Positions 9,039 through 17,739 of a stretch of 64,000 nucleotides of DNA are shown here, piece by piece. The notes beneath the pieces were generated by a model, which saw only the letters and a list, made by a program, of their open reading frames with translations, did no database searches and was not told the DNA's origin. Made by a program: the position numbers and the translations under genes. This DNA comes from JACQHC01 sp035559715 (GTDB taxonomy: Bacteria; Gemmatimonadota; Gemmatimonadetes; Gemmatimonadales; GWC2-71-9). Positions within the stretch are counted from its first letter, which is position 1; each line of letters begins with the position of its first letter. The stretch spans positions 1-64,000 of the forward strand of contig DATMAW010000161.1 in assembly GCA_035559715.1 (NCBI GenBank), written 5' to 3'.

Positions 9039-11285
9039 ATGACCACGCGGCTCGATCGCTCGGCCCGCCGGGCCGTGCTCACCGCGACCGCCGTGTCCCT
9101 GGCGATGATCACGTACCAGATCGCGGCGAAGGCCACGCGCGACGCGCTGTTCCTGTCGAGCTTCGACGTGGCCACGCTCCCGCGCATGGTAATGACCGCG
9201 GCGACGGCGTCTATCGTGCTGGCGGTTGCCGCCGCCCGCTGGATATCCGCGGCCGGCCCGCATCGCGCCGTTCCGGCGTTGTTCGGCCTGTCGGCCGCGC
9301 TGCTGCTCGTGGAGTGGGCCATGGTAGAGCCGTACCGCCGCGCGGCAGCCGTGCTCGTGTATCTCCACAACGCCGCGCTCGGCGCGATTCTGATTTCGGG
9401 CTTTTGGTCGCTCATCAACGAACGGTTCGATCCCCGCACGGCCAAGCGGGAGGTGAACCGGATCGTGACGGGCGGGACCATCGGCGGGCTGCTCGGCGGG
9501 CTCGTCGCCGAGCGGGCGGGCGCTTGGGGGTCGGCGGAGGGCATGCTGCCCTTCCTTGCCGGAGTTCACGTCGTCTGTGCCATCCTCCTGCGCGGCGTCG
9601 TTGGATCGGCGGTGCGGCCGCCCCGAGCGGTGAGGACCGAGCCCGGCGTCCGGACACGGGGAGCCACGGGTTTCGCCGTCATCGCACAGACCCCGTACCT
9701 CCAGGCCATCATCGCGCTCGTGCTGTTGACAACGGTGGGTGAAGGCATTCTCGACTACGCGTTCAAAGCGCGCGCGGCAGGGGCAGGCGACGACGAGACG
9801 CTGCTGCGTCTTTTCGCCGTGTTCTACAGCGGCGTGGCGGTGTTCTCGATCGCAGTCCAGATGATCGTGGCGCGGCCGGCGTTCGGGACCCTCGGCATCG
9901 CGCGAACGGCCGCGTTGCTCCCCGGGACGGTGGTTGCCGGCGCCGTGGGGGCGCTCGCCGCGCCCGGGCTGGTCTCGGCGCTCACCGCACGCGGTCTCGA
10001 GGCCGTCGTTCGCAATTCGCTCTACCGGCCGGCCTACGAGCTGCTGTTCGCGCCGATCAGGCCCCAGGAGAAGCGCGCGACCAAGACGATGATTGACGTT
10101 GGCGCCGTCCGCATCGGCGATCTCCTCGGCGGAGCCTTCATTCAGCTCGTCCTGCTCGCCGCCCGCGCGGTCGCCGTTCCCATCCTGCTGGCCGTGGGTG
10201 CCGCGCTCGCTGCGGCCGGCGTGCTGCTGTCGTTGCGCCTGCACCGTGCCTACGTCCAGACGCTGGAGCAAAGCCTGCTCCAGCGAGCGGACCAACTCGA
10301 TCTCAGCCACGTGCAGGATGCGGCAGTCCGCTCGACATTGCTTTGGAGCATCGGGATTCCCGTGCTCACCGAGGCCTCTGGGTTCCCCCGCCCGCCCACG
10401 AAGGTGAGCGGGGAAGCCGAGGCCCCGATGCCGGCGGCGGCGGCGCCGGCACTCGAGGGCCGGATCTTTGAGGACGCGGAGTTGCGCCGCTTGCTGGACC
10501 TTCGCTCCCGCGTCCCCGACCGCGTCCGGCGCGCGCTCGAGCAGGCGCCGCTCACGCCCGCCACGGGCGCCGACGCCATCCGACTGTTGGCCTGGGATGT
10601 CATGGCCCAGCACGCCGTCACCGCCCTGCGGAACGTGGCCAGCCGAATGACCGGCCAACTGGTGGATCGCTTGCTCGACCCCGACGAGGAATTCGCCATC
10701 CGCCGCCGAATCCCGCTCGTGCTCGCCGCCAGTCCCACGGCCCGCGCGGTGGAGGGATTGCTGCTCGCACTGGAAGACCAGCGGTTCGAAGTGCGCTACC
10801 GCGCGGGGCGAGCCCTCAACCACCTGCTGGCCACCAATCCCAATCTTCGAGTGGATCGGGACCGCGTGATCGCCGCCGTGCTGCGCGAGGTTGCCGTGGA
10901 CCGCGGCGTGTGGGAGAGCCGCCGCCTGCTCGATCGCCACGAGGATGAGGAATGGTCACCGGTACTAGACGAATTGGTGCGCGACCGCGCCAACCGAAGT
11001 CTGGAACACGTGTTCACAATGCTGGCGCTGCTCCTGCCGCGTGAGCCCCTCAAGGTGGCGTTCCGCGGCCTGCACACGAGCGACGCGGTATTGCGGGGGA
11101 CGGCGCTGGAATATCTCGAAACGGCGCTTCCACCGGCCGTGCGCCGGCAACTGTGGCCCTTTCTGGAAGACGATCGGCCGGCGAGCCCGGACAAGCGACC
11201 ATCGAACGAGATCGTAGCCGATCTGCTGCGATCGCGCCTGTCCATTCAGGTCAACCTGGAGGAGCTGAAACGGAGGAGCGGTTAG
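9039..11285 (+). CDS. NTT-like (ATP/ADP translocase family) membrane protein with HEAT-like tail
   Basis: A 748-residue protein. Residues about 1-410 form 10-12 hydrophobic helices with loops typical of the NTT/TLC nucleotide-transporter family (ATRDALFLSSFD early, INERFDPRTAKRE, then KRATKTMIDVGAVRIGDLLG). Residues about 470-748 are soluble and helical, with paired-helix units like HEAT/PBS-lyase repeats (VRYRAGRALNHLL). Free-living bacteria are known to have NTT-HEAT fusions whose substrate is unproven. It lies 31 bases after the kinase gene and converges on a second NTT-like gene, the two coding regions overlapping by four bases. Confidence 0.8.
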   Translation: MTTRLDRSARRAVLTATAVSLAMITYQIAAKATRDALFLSSFDVATLPRMVMTAATASIVLAVAAARWISAAGPHRAVPALFGLSAALLLVEWAMVEPYRRAAAVLVYLHNAALGAILISGFWSLINERFDPRTAKREVNRIVTGGTIGGLLGGLVAERAGAWGSAEGMLPFLAGVHVVCAILLRGVVGSAVRPPRAVRTEPGVRTRGATGFAVIAQTPYLQAIIALVLLTTVGEGILDYAFKARAAGAGDDETLLRLFAVFYSGVAVFSIAVQMIVARPAFGTLGIARTAALLPGTVVAGAVGALAAPGLVSALTARGLEAVVRNSLYRPAYELLFAPIRPQEKRATKTMIDVGAVRIGDLLGGAFIQLVLLAARAVAVPILLAVGAALAAAGVLLSLRLHRAYVQTLEQSLLQRADQLDLSHVQDAAVRSTLLWSIGIPVLTEASGFPRPPTKVSGEAEAPMPAAAAPALEGRIFEDAELRRLLDLRSRVPDRVRRALEQAPLTPATGADAIRLLAWDVMAQHAVTALRNVASRMTGQLVDRLLDPDEEFAIRRRIPLVLAASPTARAVEGLLLALEDQRFEVRYRAGRALNHLLATNPNLRVDRDRVIAAVLREVAVDRGVWESRRLLDRHEDEEWSPVLDELVRDRANRSLEHVFTMLALLLPREPLKVAFRGLHTSDAVLRGTALEYLETALPPAVRRQLWPFLEDDRPASPDKRPSNEIVADLLRSRLSIQVNLEELKRRSG

Positions 11286-12739
11286 CTCGCCGCCACCGCC
11301 GCCAGGCGCCGGTAGCGCCGCCCCACCGCAAGCGCCGTCACGAGCCAGGCCACGACGAGCACGATATTGAACAGGGCGAACTGTCGCGTCGTGATGCCCA
11401 GCAGCGACGTGCCCGCATAGACCGTGATCGCCTGTAACACATCTCCCAGTCGCTGGGAGAAGCCGTCGGTCACCTGTTTCGCCTTGTATTTCTCCTCGCG
11501 CGTCGTGGGCAAGAAGAGCACGTTGCGAACCGTGTTCTGAATCGAGTAGTCCGTGGCGTTCTCCAGCGTCTTGGCCCAGCGAATCGCGAGCAAGACGGGT
11601 ACGAAGGCCATCAGGGCATAGCCCGTGAGCGCGATGAGGGGGAGCACCAGCAGCGCGGCAGGCACGCCCAGGTAGCGGATGACCCGGGACGTCAGGAACA
11701 GCTGAATGATCAGCCCCGATAGCGCCACCGCCGTCTGGAATCCCGAATAGAAGCGCAACACCAGATCCTCGGCGGTCGGGCCGCCGGCGGGGCCGGCCGC
11801 AGCCGTACGTTCGGCGACGGCGATCACGGTCTTGGACAGGACGTACTCGCCATTGGTGTTCACCCAATTGAGCAGCACGACCAGCAGAGCAATCAGCAGG
11901 AGGTATGGATTGCGGAACACCAGCTGGAACGCGCCCCCCGTGGACCCCACGTCTTCTTCCGGCTCCCGCTGGTCGGGCCGCACCGCTTTGAAGTGCCCGC
12001 TCTCCTGGGCGTACTCGCCCGCGGGGACCCTGAACTCTCCCGTTTCGGTGCGGTACTGTACCGTCGCCGCCGGCAGGACGCCGCTGGTCTTCACGCTCGG
12101 CAGCGTGGCCTCACTGCGCCGGCGTTCACGGGCATCGAGCAGATTGGTGATGCCCGTCGCTCCCGCGAGGATGGCCGCGGCCACGAGCAACAGCTCGTGG
12201 ATGCCGACCGGCCCGGCGAGGCGCCCTGCCAACCAGGCGCCGAGGACGGCGCCGGACGACGCGCCGAATCCCACGATGGGGAAGAGGCGTTTGCCCTCGT
12301 TGGTGGTGTACACGTCGTTGGCGAAGGCCCAGAACTGCGCAATGATCATGACGTTGAAGATTCCGAGCCAGATAAAGAACGGCACTCCGACCCGCCACCC
12401 CATTCGGGCTGAGGCATAGAACAGCACCAAGCAGGCCACAAAGATCGCCGTCACCACATTGACGAGCCGGCGGCGCGGAACGCGCGAGGCCAGCCACCCG
12501 TAGGCCGGGACGACCGCCAGCAGCACGAGCGCCTGGCCCGCCGCCGAGTAGCTGCGAACTTCCGCTCCTCCGCTCGCCACGATCAACGGCTCCCGCACCA
12601 CCCGCATGATGTAATAGGCCGTAAGGATCAGAAACACGTTGAACATGAGGAGCAGCGCCGTGGGGCTTTCCCCCGCTCGGACATCCGTGAAGAGCCGGAG
12701 GAATCGGTCGAGCCGGGTGGGGCGGGCAGTGGTGGGCAT
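11282..12739 (-). CDS. NTT-like (Npt1/Npt2 family) transporter
   Basis: A 485-residue multi-pass membrane protein of the NTT/TLC or related major-facilitator fold. About 11-12 helices are visible, with family-like segments AYYIMRVVREPLIV, FWAFANDVYTTNEGKRLF and LENATDYSIQNTVRN followed by EEKYKAKQVTDGF. A charged soluble loop of about 70 residues splits the protein in the middle. Unlike its convergent neighbour it has no HEAT tail. In obligate intracellular bacteria this family exchanges ATP for ADP; in a free-living cell another role is likely. The TAA stop lies within the neighbour's last codons. Confidence 0.82.
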   Translation of the reverse strand: MPTTARPTRLDRFLRLFTDVRAGESPTALLLMFNVFLILTAYYIMRVVREPLIVASGGAEVRSYSAAGQALVLLAVVPAYGWLASRVPRRRLVNVVTAIFVACLVLFYASARMGWRVGVPFFIWLGIFNVMIIAQFWAFANDVYTTNEGKRLFPIVGFGASSGAVLGAWLAGRLAGPVGIHELLLVAAAILAGATGITNLLDARERRRSEATLPSVKTSGVLPAATVQYRTETGEFRVPAGEYAQESGHFKAVRPDQREPEEDVGSTGGAFQLVFRNPYLLLIALLVVLLNWVNTNGEYVLSKTVIAVAERTAAAGPAGGPTAEDLVLRFYSGFQTAVALSGLIIQLFLTSRVIRYLGVPAALLVLPLIALTGYALMAFVPVLLAIRWAKTLENATDYSIQNTVRNVLFLPTTREEKYKAKQVTDGFSQRLGDVLQAITVYAGTSLLGITTRQFALFNIVLVVAWLVTALAVGRRYRRLAAVAAS

Positions 12740-12822
12740 GAACTCGTGGAGGTCGAGGGCTGCCCTAACCTACGAGTCCATTGAACATCCGTAAACCTCA
12801 GCGAGGGCCCCGGGGAAGTCCC

Positions 12823-12851
12823 TTGACGACGGCCGACACGGTGATTACTCA
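12823..12851 (+). promoter_or_regulatory. candidate promoter of the efflux operon
   Basis: TTGACG (12823-12828) is followed after 17 bases by TACTCA (12846-12851), a good -35 with a weak -10. The first palindrome starts inside the -10, so a repressor bound there would block RNA polymerase. Transcription would begin only a few bases before the first possible ATG at 12861. Confidence 0.45.
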
Positions 12852-12885
12852 TACGCTCGTATGAGCAGATCATACGCTCGTATGA
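12849..12885. promoter_or_regulatory. tandem palindromic operator, probably for the TetR regulator
   Basis: Two identical 16-base copies of TCATACGCTCGTATGA occupy 12849-12864 and 12870-12885. Each is a perfect inverted repeat around a two-base centre, and the centres are 21 bases apart, about two helical turns. They cover the -10 region and both possible start codons (12861, 12882) of the TetR-family gene. Exact duplication, symmetry, helical phasing and position all point to an autoregulatory operator bound by two dimers. Confidence 0.8.
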
Positions 12886-13496
12886 ACACCCCGACGGGCA
12901 CCCCGGCCGCGTTGGTCGCCGCCGCGAGACAGCTGTTCGCCCGTCACGGCTATGCCGGGGCGTCCGTTCGCGCCATCACGCGCCTGGCGCGCGCCAACCT
13001 CGGCGCCGTTACCTATCACTTCGGCTCCAAGGCGGCGCTATACGACGCGGCGCTCGCCTCCATCACCGACCCGTTCCGGGAGCGCCTCGCACGCGCCGCC
13101 GCCACGGATGAACCGGCACTGGATCGCATCGAGCGGGTGGTGCGGGCCGTCTTCGAGTATCTGCACGAGCAACCGGACTTCGGGCGGTTCATCCCGCAGG
13201 TCATGGTGCGAGGTCGCAAGGTACCGGGCCCCGTTCGGCGCACGATGGAAGCCAATCACGGACTCATCGCGGGTCTGATCGCGCAGGGCCAGAGGGAAGG
13301 CACCATTCGCAGGGGCGACCCGCGCCTGATGGCGCTGTCGGTCGGGGCGCAGCCGTTTTTCCTCACCCTGATGCAGGCCGCGCTACAGCGGGCCGTTGCC
13401 ATTGATCAAAGCCAGCCGGCCGTCCGGGAGCGGCTGGTGCGCTCGGTGATCGAGTTCATCCGCGCCGGACTCGCGGCTCGGCAGGAGGGATCATGA
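12861..13496 (+). CDS. TetR family transcriptional regulator (CecR-like)
   Basis: A 211-residue TetR-family repressor. The N-terminal helix-turn-helix is clear (LFARHGYAGASVRAITRLA, then NLGAVTYHFGSKAALY). The C-terminal ligand domain is of the CecR/YbiH type, with a conserved RFIPQVMVRG-like segment. It is the first gene of a seven-gene efflux operon and overlaps tolC by ATGA, so it should control the pump and itself through the paired palindromes over its start. The start is 12861 or 12882; both ATGs lie in the palindromes and neither has a ribosome site, so a leaderless or short-leader mRNA is possible. Confidence 0.9.
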   Translation: MSRSYARMNTPTGTPAALVAAARQLFARHGYAGASVRAITRLARANLGAVTYHFGSKAALYDAALASITDPFRERLARAAATDEPALDRIERVVRAVFEYLHEQPDFGRFIPQVMVRGRKVPGPVRRTMEANHGLIAGLIAQGQREGTIRRGDPRLMALSVGAQPFFLTLMQAALQRAVAIDQSQPAVRERLVRSVIEFIRAGLAARQEGS

Positions 13497-14839
13497 AGGG
13501 ATTGCATCGCACGGTGAGCACCGCAGCGCTGATTGTTGTGCCCAGGCTGGCCGCAGCCCAGGCGGACTCCGCGCTATCCCTGCCCCAGGCCGTCCGCCTG
13601 GCGTTGGGTTCCCATCCCGTCGTCGCCGCCGCGCGCGCGGCGGAAGACGAAACCGGGGCGCGGGTCGCAGAGGCCCGGGCCGCATGGCTGCCGCAGATCA
13701 TCGCCCAGGGAACCGTCACGCGCTTCGAGTTGCCGATGATCGTGGCACCGCTGCACGGCTTCGATCCGACGCGCCCCCCAACGTTCGATCGGACGCTCAT
13801 ACAGGGTGCCGGTCAGCTGGGGTACACGTTGTTCGACGGCGGCGCGCGGGGCGCCCGCATTGGCGCCGCGCGGGCCGAGGCGGACGGCGCGGAAGCCGGC
13901 CTCGAGTCCGCGCTGATGCGCGTCATTGCGGAAACGGCGCGCGCGTACCTCGCCGTACTATCCACCCATAGCCGGCGCGCGGCGCAGGACCAAGGCCTGG
14001 CGGCGCTCGCCGCCGAGCGCAGTCGCGTGATTCAGGCCCTGGACGTGGGACGCGCGGCCCGCGTGGACCTGCTCCGCGTTGAGGCGGCTATCGCCCAGGC
14101 GGAGGCCGAGCACGTCGCGAGCGAGGCGGAGCTCGACATGGCCGAACGCACCCTCGCGCGGCTCCTTGCCGTCGATCCGGAGCGTACGCGCGCGGCGCGG
14201 CTCGCGCCGATCCGTTCGCGCGACACCACGATCGCGTTCGACCGCACCCGGGCGCTCGGCCGCGCAGCCGCGACGAATCCGGAGCTCGCCCAGGCCCGCC
14301 GGCGCGCGGAGGCTGCCGAGTTCGCCAGGCGCGCGGCGCGAGCCGCGTGGTTCCCGCGGCTCGAGCTCGGCGGAGGGTACCTCGGCTTCGGGGGCGGGAC
14401 GGTCGATTTCACCGCGGAATGGCAGGCCAGCGCGCGAATTACCTACCCTCTGTTTCAAGGGGGTGCCCGCGCAGCCGCCATCTCCGCCGCCACGTCGCGC
14501 GCCCGCGCCGCGGCTGAGCAGTATCGGGCGGCGCAGATGGAGCTCGAAGCCGCCCTGGATCGGGCGCTCGCCGCCGCCCGGGAGGCTCGCGCGCGCGTCA
14601 CCGCGATGAGGCGGGCCGTGGACCACCTCGCCGAGGTCGTCCGCATCGAGCAGCTCGCCCTTGAGGCCGGCGCCGGCACGCAGACCGACTTTCTCCGGGC
14701 CGAGGCCGACCTCCGCCGCTCCCGGGCCGCGCTCATCGAAGCCGAACACGGGGAGATCCTGGCGCGCGTGGACCTGGCGCGTCTCACCGGCGAGCTGTCA
14801 GCCGAGTGGCTCGCGAACACCGTGGAGTCCGTTCCATGA
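13493..14839 (+). CDS. TolC family outer-membrane efflux protein
   Basis: A 448-residue outer-membrane factor that would form the exit duct of the efflux pump. A signal peptide ends near RLAAAQA. The usual internal duplication is visible: an early LPQAVRLALGSHPVV matched by a later repeat, long Ala/Arg/Glu-rich helices, and strand segments GYTLFDGGARGA and ARITYPLFQGG, the two halves' equivalent motifs. Its ATG overlaps the regulator stop and its stop overlaps the next start (both ATGA), so translation is coupled. Confidence 0.92.
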   Translation: MKGLHRTVSTAALIVVPRLAAAQADSALSLPQAVRLALGSHPVVAAARAAEDETGARVAEARAAWLPQIIAQGTVTRFELPMIVAPLHGFDPTRPPTFDRTLIQGAGQLGYTLFDGGARGARIGAARAEADGAEAGLESALMRVIAETARAYLAVLSTHSRRAAQDQGLAALAAERSRVIQALDVGRAARVDLLRVEAAIAQAEAEHVASEAELDMAERTLARLLAVDPERTRAARLAPIRSRDTTIAFDRTRALGRAAATNPELAQARRRAEAAEFARRAARAAWFPRLELGGGYLGFGGGTVDFTAEWQASARITYPLFQGGARAAAISAATSRARAAAEQYRAAQMELEAALDRALAAAREARARVTAMRRAVDHLAEVVRIEQLALEAGAGTQTDFLRAEADLRRSRAALIEAEHGEILARVDLARLTGELSAEWLANTVESVP

Positions 14840-15840
14840 ACCGCGTCCGGCCCCTGGCTCTCGCTCTCGTGGCAATCGTCATCCTCGCCCTCGTCCTGGT
14901 CATCGCGTTCCGATCCGACACCTCCGGTGCCACGATCGTTGCCTCCGGAACCGTGGAGGCCACGGAGGCAGACCTTGGGTTTCAGATCCCGGGCCGCATT
15001 GACAGCGTCCTGGTGGACGAAGGCGTGACGGTTGAAGCCGGCACTCGACTCGCCACCCTGGATCGCGCCGAGCTGGAGGCGCGCCGCCGCAGTGCGGTCG
15101 CTCAGGTCGCCTCCGCGCGCGCGCGACTGGCCGAGTTGGAATCCGGCTTCCGCTCGGAGGAGGTGGCACAGGGTCGAGCGGCAGAGCGCGCCGCCGCGCA
15201 GCGACTCGCCAACGCGAGAGCGGAGTTGGAGCGTGCGCGACGTCTGTTCGATGGTGGCGCGGTCAGTCGCTCCGTCATGGACCAGGCGCAGACGGCATAC
15301 GATGTGGCGGAGGCAGAGCACGAGCGCGTCCGGCAACAGCTGGAACTCCTGGAACGCGGGGCTCGCGTTGAACAGGTGGCTGCCCAGCGGGCGTTGCTCG
15401 CGCAGGCGGAGGCAGCCGTGGCCCAGCTCGATGCAGCGCTCGACGGCGCGGTAATCGAGGCCCCGTTTCGAGGCATTGTCACCGTGCGCCACCGGGAGCC
15501 GGGCGAGACCGTGCCCGCAGGGGCCCCGGTGGTCACCCTCATGAACCCCACGGACCGCTGGGTGCGCATCTACGTGCGCGGCGACGAGGTTGGACGCCTC
15601 GCGCTGGGCCAGCCCGCCACGATATCGGCCGATGCCTACCCGAATCGCGCCTACGCGGGCGAGGTCACCTTCATCGCCAGTGAAGCCGAGTTCACGCCCC
15701 GCAACGTCCAGACGACCGAGGATCGCGTGAAGCTGGTGTACCGCGTGAAAGTCCGAATCACGGACGACCACGCGCTGGATCTCAAGCCCGGCCTCCCCGC
15801 GGACGTTCGAATCACCGTCGAAGGCGCCGCGGCGCGATAA
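14836..15840 (+). CDS. HlyD/YbhG-type membrane fusion protein
   Basis: A 334-residue periplasmic adaptor with one N-terminal membrane helix (ALALVAIVILALVLVIAF). A lipoyl-like half (GTVEATEADLGFQIPGRI) precedes a long coiled-coil hairpin (about residues 75-200), followed by the second half with IEAPFRGIVTVRHREPGE and a beta-barrel with VKLVYRVKVRI. This order matches E. coli YbhG. It bridges the ABC-2 permeases and the TolC protein. Start at 14836 inside the tolC stop (ATGA). Confidence 0.93.
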   Translation: MNRVRPLALALVAIVILALVLVIAFRSDTSGATIVASGTVEATEADLGFQIPGRIDSVLVDEGVTVEAGTRLATLDRAELEARRRSAVAQVASARARLAELESGFRSEEVAQGRAAERAAAQRLANARAELERARRLFDGGAVSRSVMDQAQTAYDVAEAEHERVRQQLELLERGARVEQVAAQRALLAQAEAAVAQLDAALDGAVIEAPFRGIVTVRHREPGETVPAGAPVVTLMNPTDRWVRIYVRGDEVGRLALGQPATISADAYPNRAYAGEVTFIASEAEFTPRNVQTTEDRVKLVYRVKVRITDDHALDLKPGLPADVRITVEGAAAR

Positions 15841-15851
15841 TCGGTAGCAAT

Positions 15852-16808
15852 GTGAGGCTGCCCGTGTCCCAGCCTGCCGTGTCTCTGCGCGCGCTGTCCC
15901 GTCGCTTCGGTGCCGTGCGTGCCGTCAGCGACCTCACGTTCGACGTGGCACCGGGTGAGCTGTTCGGGATCGTCGGTCCCGACGGTGCCGGTAAGACGAC
16001 CACGCTGCGCATGCTGGCCGGCGTGCTCCGCCCCAGCTCGGGCGATGCCATCGTGCTCGGCACCTCGGTCGCCACGGACCCCGAGGGCGTGAAGCATCAC
16101 GTGGCCTACATGTCCCAGCGCTTCGGCCTGTATACCGATCTCACCGTACGAGAGAACATCGACTTCTATGCCGATCTATACGGCGTTGCCAAGATCGAAC
16201 GTGCCAGGCGACTCGAGCGGTTGTATGCGTTTTCGGGACTGGGACCGTTCGCGCATCGCCTTGCCGGGCAATTGTCGGGCGGGATGAAGCAGAAGCTGGG
16301 GCTGTGCGCGGCACTGATTCACCAGCCCGAGGTCATGATACTGGACGAGCCGACGTTCGGCGTGGATCCGATCTCCCGCCGCGATCTGTGGCTCATCGTG
16401 CATGAGATGGTGGCGGCCGGCACTACGGCGATCGTGTCCACGGCATATCTCGACGAGGCCGAACGGTGCGATCGGGTGGCAATGTTGCACGAGGGGCGGC
16501 TGCTCGCCCTCGATGCTCCCCTGCCCTTGCAGCGCCGCCTCGCAGGTCGCGTGCTCGCGGTGGAGTCCGATCGCCCCAGACACGCGCAGGGCGTCTTGCG
16601 CACCGTGCCCAGGGTCCGGCACGCCGTGCTGTTCGGAGACGTCGTGCACGTGATGCTCGACAGTCCCGCACAAGACTGGCCGGCAGCGGAGGCGGCGCTT
16701 CGCGCGGCGGGTCACACGATCCGCCGCGTTGCAGCCACGGAGCCATCGCTCGAGGACGTGTTCATCGACCTGGTCGGAACCGCTCCGGCGGAGCACTCGC
16801 GTGGCTGA
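15852..16808 (+). CDS. ABC transporter ATPase (YbhF N-terminal half type)
   Basis: A 318-residue ATP-binding subunit. Walker A is GPDGAGKTTT, where Asp replaces the usual Asn, as in the first half of YbhF. The signature is LSGGMKQK, Walker B is VMILDEPTFGVD and the C-terminal SLEDVFIDL is typical of ABC-2 drug exporters. The switch position after Walker B reads STAYLDEA, with Ala where His is usual, so this site may be catalytically weak. The GTG start at 15852 has a GTG alternative at 15864. Its end overlaps the second ATPase gene by eight bases. Confidence 0.9.
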   Translation: MRLPVSQPAVSLRALSRRFGAVRAVSDLTFDVAPGELFGIVGPDGAGKTTTLRMLAGVLRPSSGDAIVLGTSVATDPEGVKHHVAYMSQRFGLYTDLTVRENIDFYADLYGVAKIERARRLERLYAFSGLGPFAHRLAGQLSGGMKQKLGLCAALIHQPEVMILDEPTFGVDPISRRDLWLIVHEMVAAGTTAIVSTAYLDEAERCDRVAMLHEGRLLALDAPLPLQRRLAGRVLAVESDRPRHAQGVLRTVPRVRHAVLFGDVVHVMLDSPAQDWPAAEAALRAAGHTIRRVAATEPSLEDVFIDLVGTAPAEHSRG

Positions 16809-17739
16809 CGCGGTCCAGGTCACGGAACTCTCGCGTCACTTCGGCGACTTCATCGCGGTGGACCGCATCAGCTTCACGGTGGCGGAGGGAGAGATCTTCG
16901 GCTTCCTCGGGCCCAACGGCGCGGGTAAGACCACCACCATCAAGATGCTGACCGGATTGCTCTCCCCCACGTCCGGCCACGCGGTCGTGGCGGGGCACGA
17001 TGTCGAGACGGAGATCCACCACGTCAAGAACAATCTGGGCTACATGTCGCAACTCTTCTCCCTGTACGGCGACCTGACCGTGGAGGAGAACATCCAGCTG
17101 TTCGCTGCGCTATACGGCGTGACCGGTGAGCGCCTCCGCGCCCGCCGCGAGTGGGTGCTCGAGATGGCCGGGCTCACGGGAAAGCACCGGCGCCTTACGG
17201 CGGAGCTGCCTCTCGGTTGGAAGCAGCGTCTCGCCCTGGGGTGTGCCGTCCTGCACGAGCCGCCGATCCTGTTCTTGGACGAGCCCACGTCGGGCGTCGA
17301 CCCGATGTCGCGACGGGCGTTCTGGGACCTGATCTACCAGCTCGCCGCCGGTGGTACGACCGTGTTCGTCAGCACGCATTACATGGAAGAGGCCGAGTAC
17401 TGCTATCGCCTCGCGCTCATGAACCGTGGCCGGCTGATTGCGCTCGACCGCCCCGCAGCGCTCAAACAGGCCATGGTGGAACCCATCTTCTCCGTGAAGG
17501 CCGATGATCCCGCCCGCGCGGTGGAAACTTTGAAGGATACCCCTGGAGTCATTGAGGCCGCGATGTTCGGGCGGCTCGTGCACGTGGTCGTGACGGACGC
17601 GGGCGCGGCGCAGTCGGAGATCCCGTCGGCTCTGTCCCGTCGCGGACACCGGGTCGAATCCATCGAGCGCATCACGCCGTCGCTCGAAGACGTTTTCGTG
17701 GCGCTGGTGCGGAAAGAAGGCGGAGCGGTCATCGGATGA
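16801..17739 (+). CDS. ABC transporter ATPase (YbhF C-terminal half type)
   Basis: A 312-residue ATP-binding subunit. Walker A is GPNGAGKTTT, Walker B ILFLDEPTSGVD, and the switch His is present (STHYMEEAE). The signature is altered to LPLGWKQR in place of LSGGQ, as in the second half of YbhF. Paired with the previous ATPase, whose switch His is missing but whose signature is intact, it would form an asymmetric dimer with one normal hydrolysis site. Starts with GTG at 16801 inside the previous gene and ends overlapping the permease start. Confidence 0.9.
   Translation: MADAVQVTELSRHFGDFIAVDRISFTVAEGEIFGFLGPNGAGKTTTIKMLTGLLSPTSGHAVVAGHDVETEIHHVKNNLGYMSQLFSLYGDLTVEENIQLFAALYGVTGERLRARREWVLEMAGLTGKHRRLTAELPLGWKQRLALGCAVLHEPPILFLDEPTSGVDPMSRRAFWDLIYQLAAGGTTVFVSTHYMEEAEYCYRLALMNRGRLIALDRPAALKQAMVEPIFSVKADDPARAVETLKDTPGVIEAAMFGRLVHVVVTDAGAAQSEIPSALSRRGHRVESIERITPSLEDVFVALVRKEGGAVIG

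Noticed and set aside
8718..10940. Long minus-strand open frame of 740 codons opposite the NTT-HEAT gene
   Set aside because: It is rich in Arg, His, Gln and Gly with no family features, and lies antisense to clear membrane and helical-repeat coding; a high-GC shadow.
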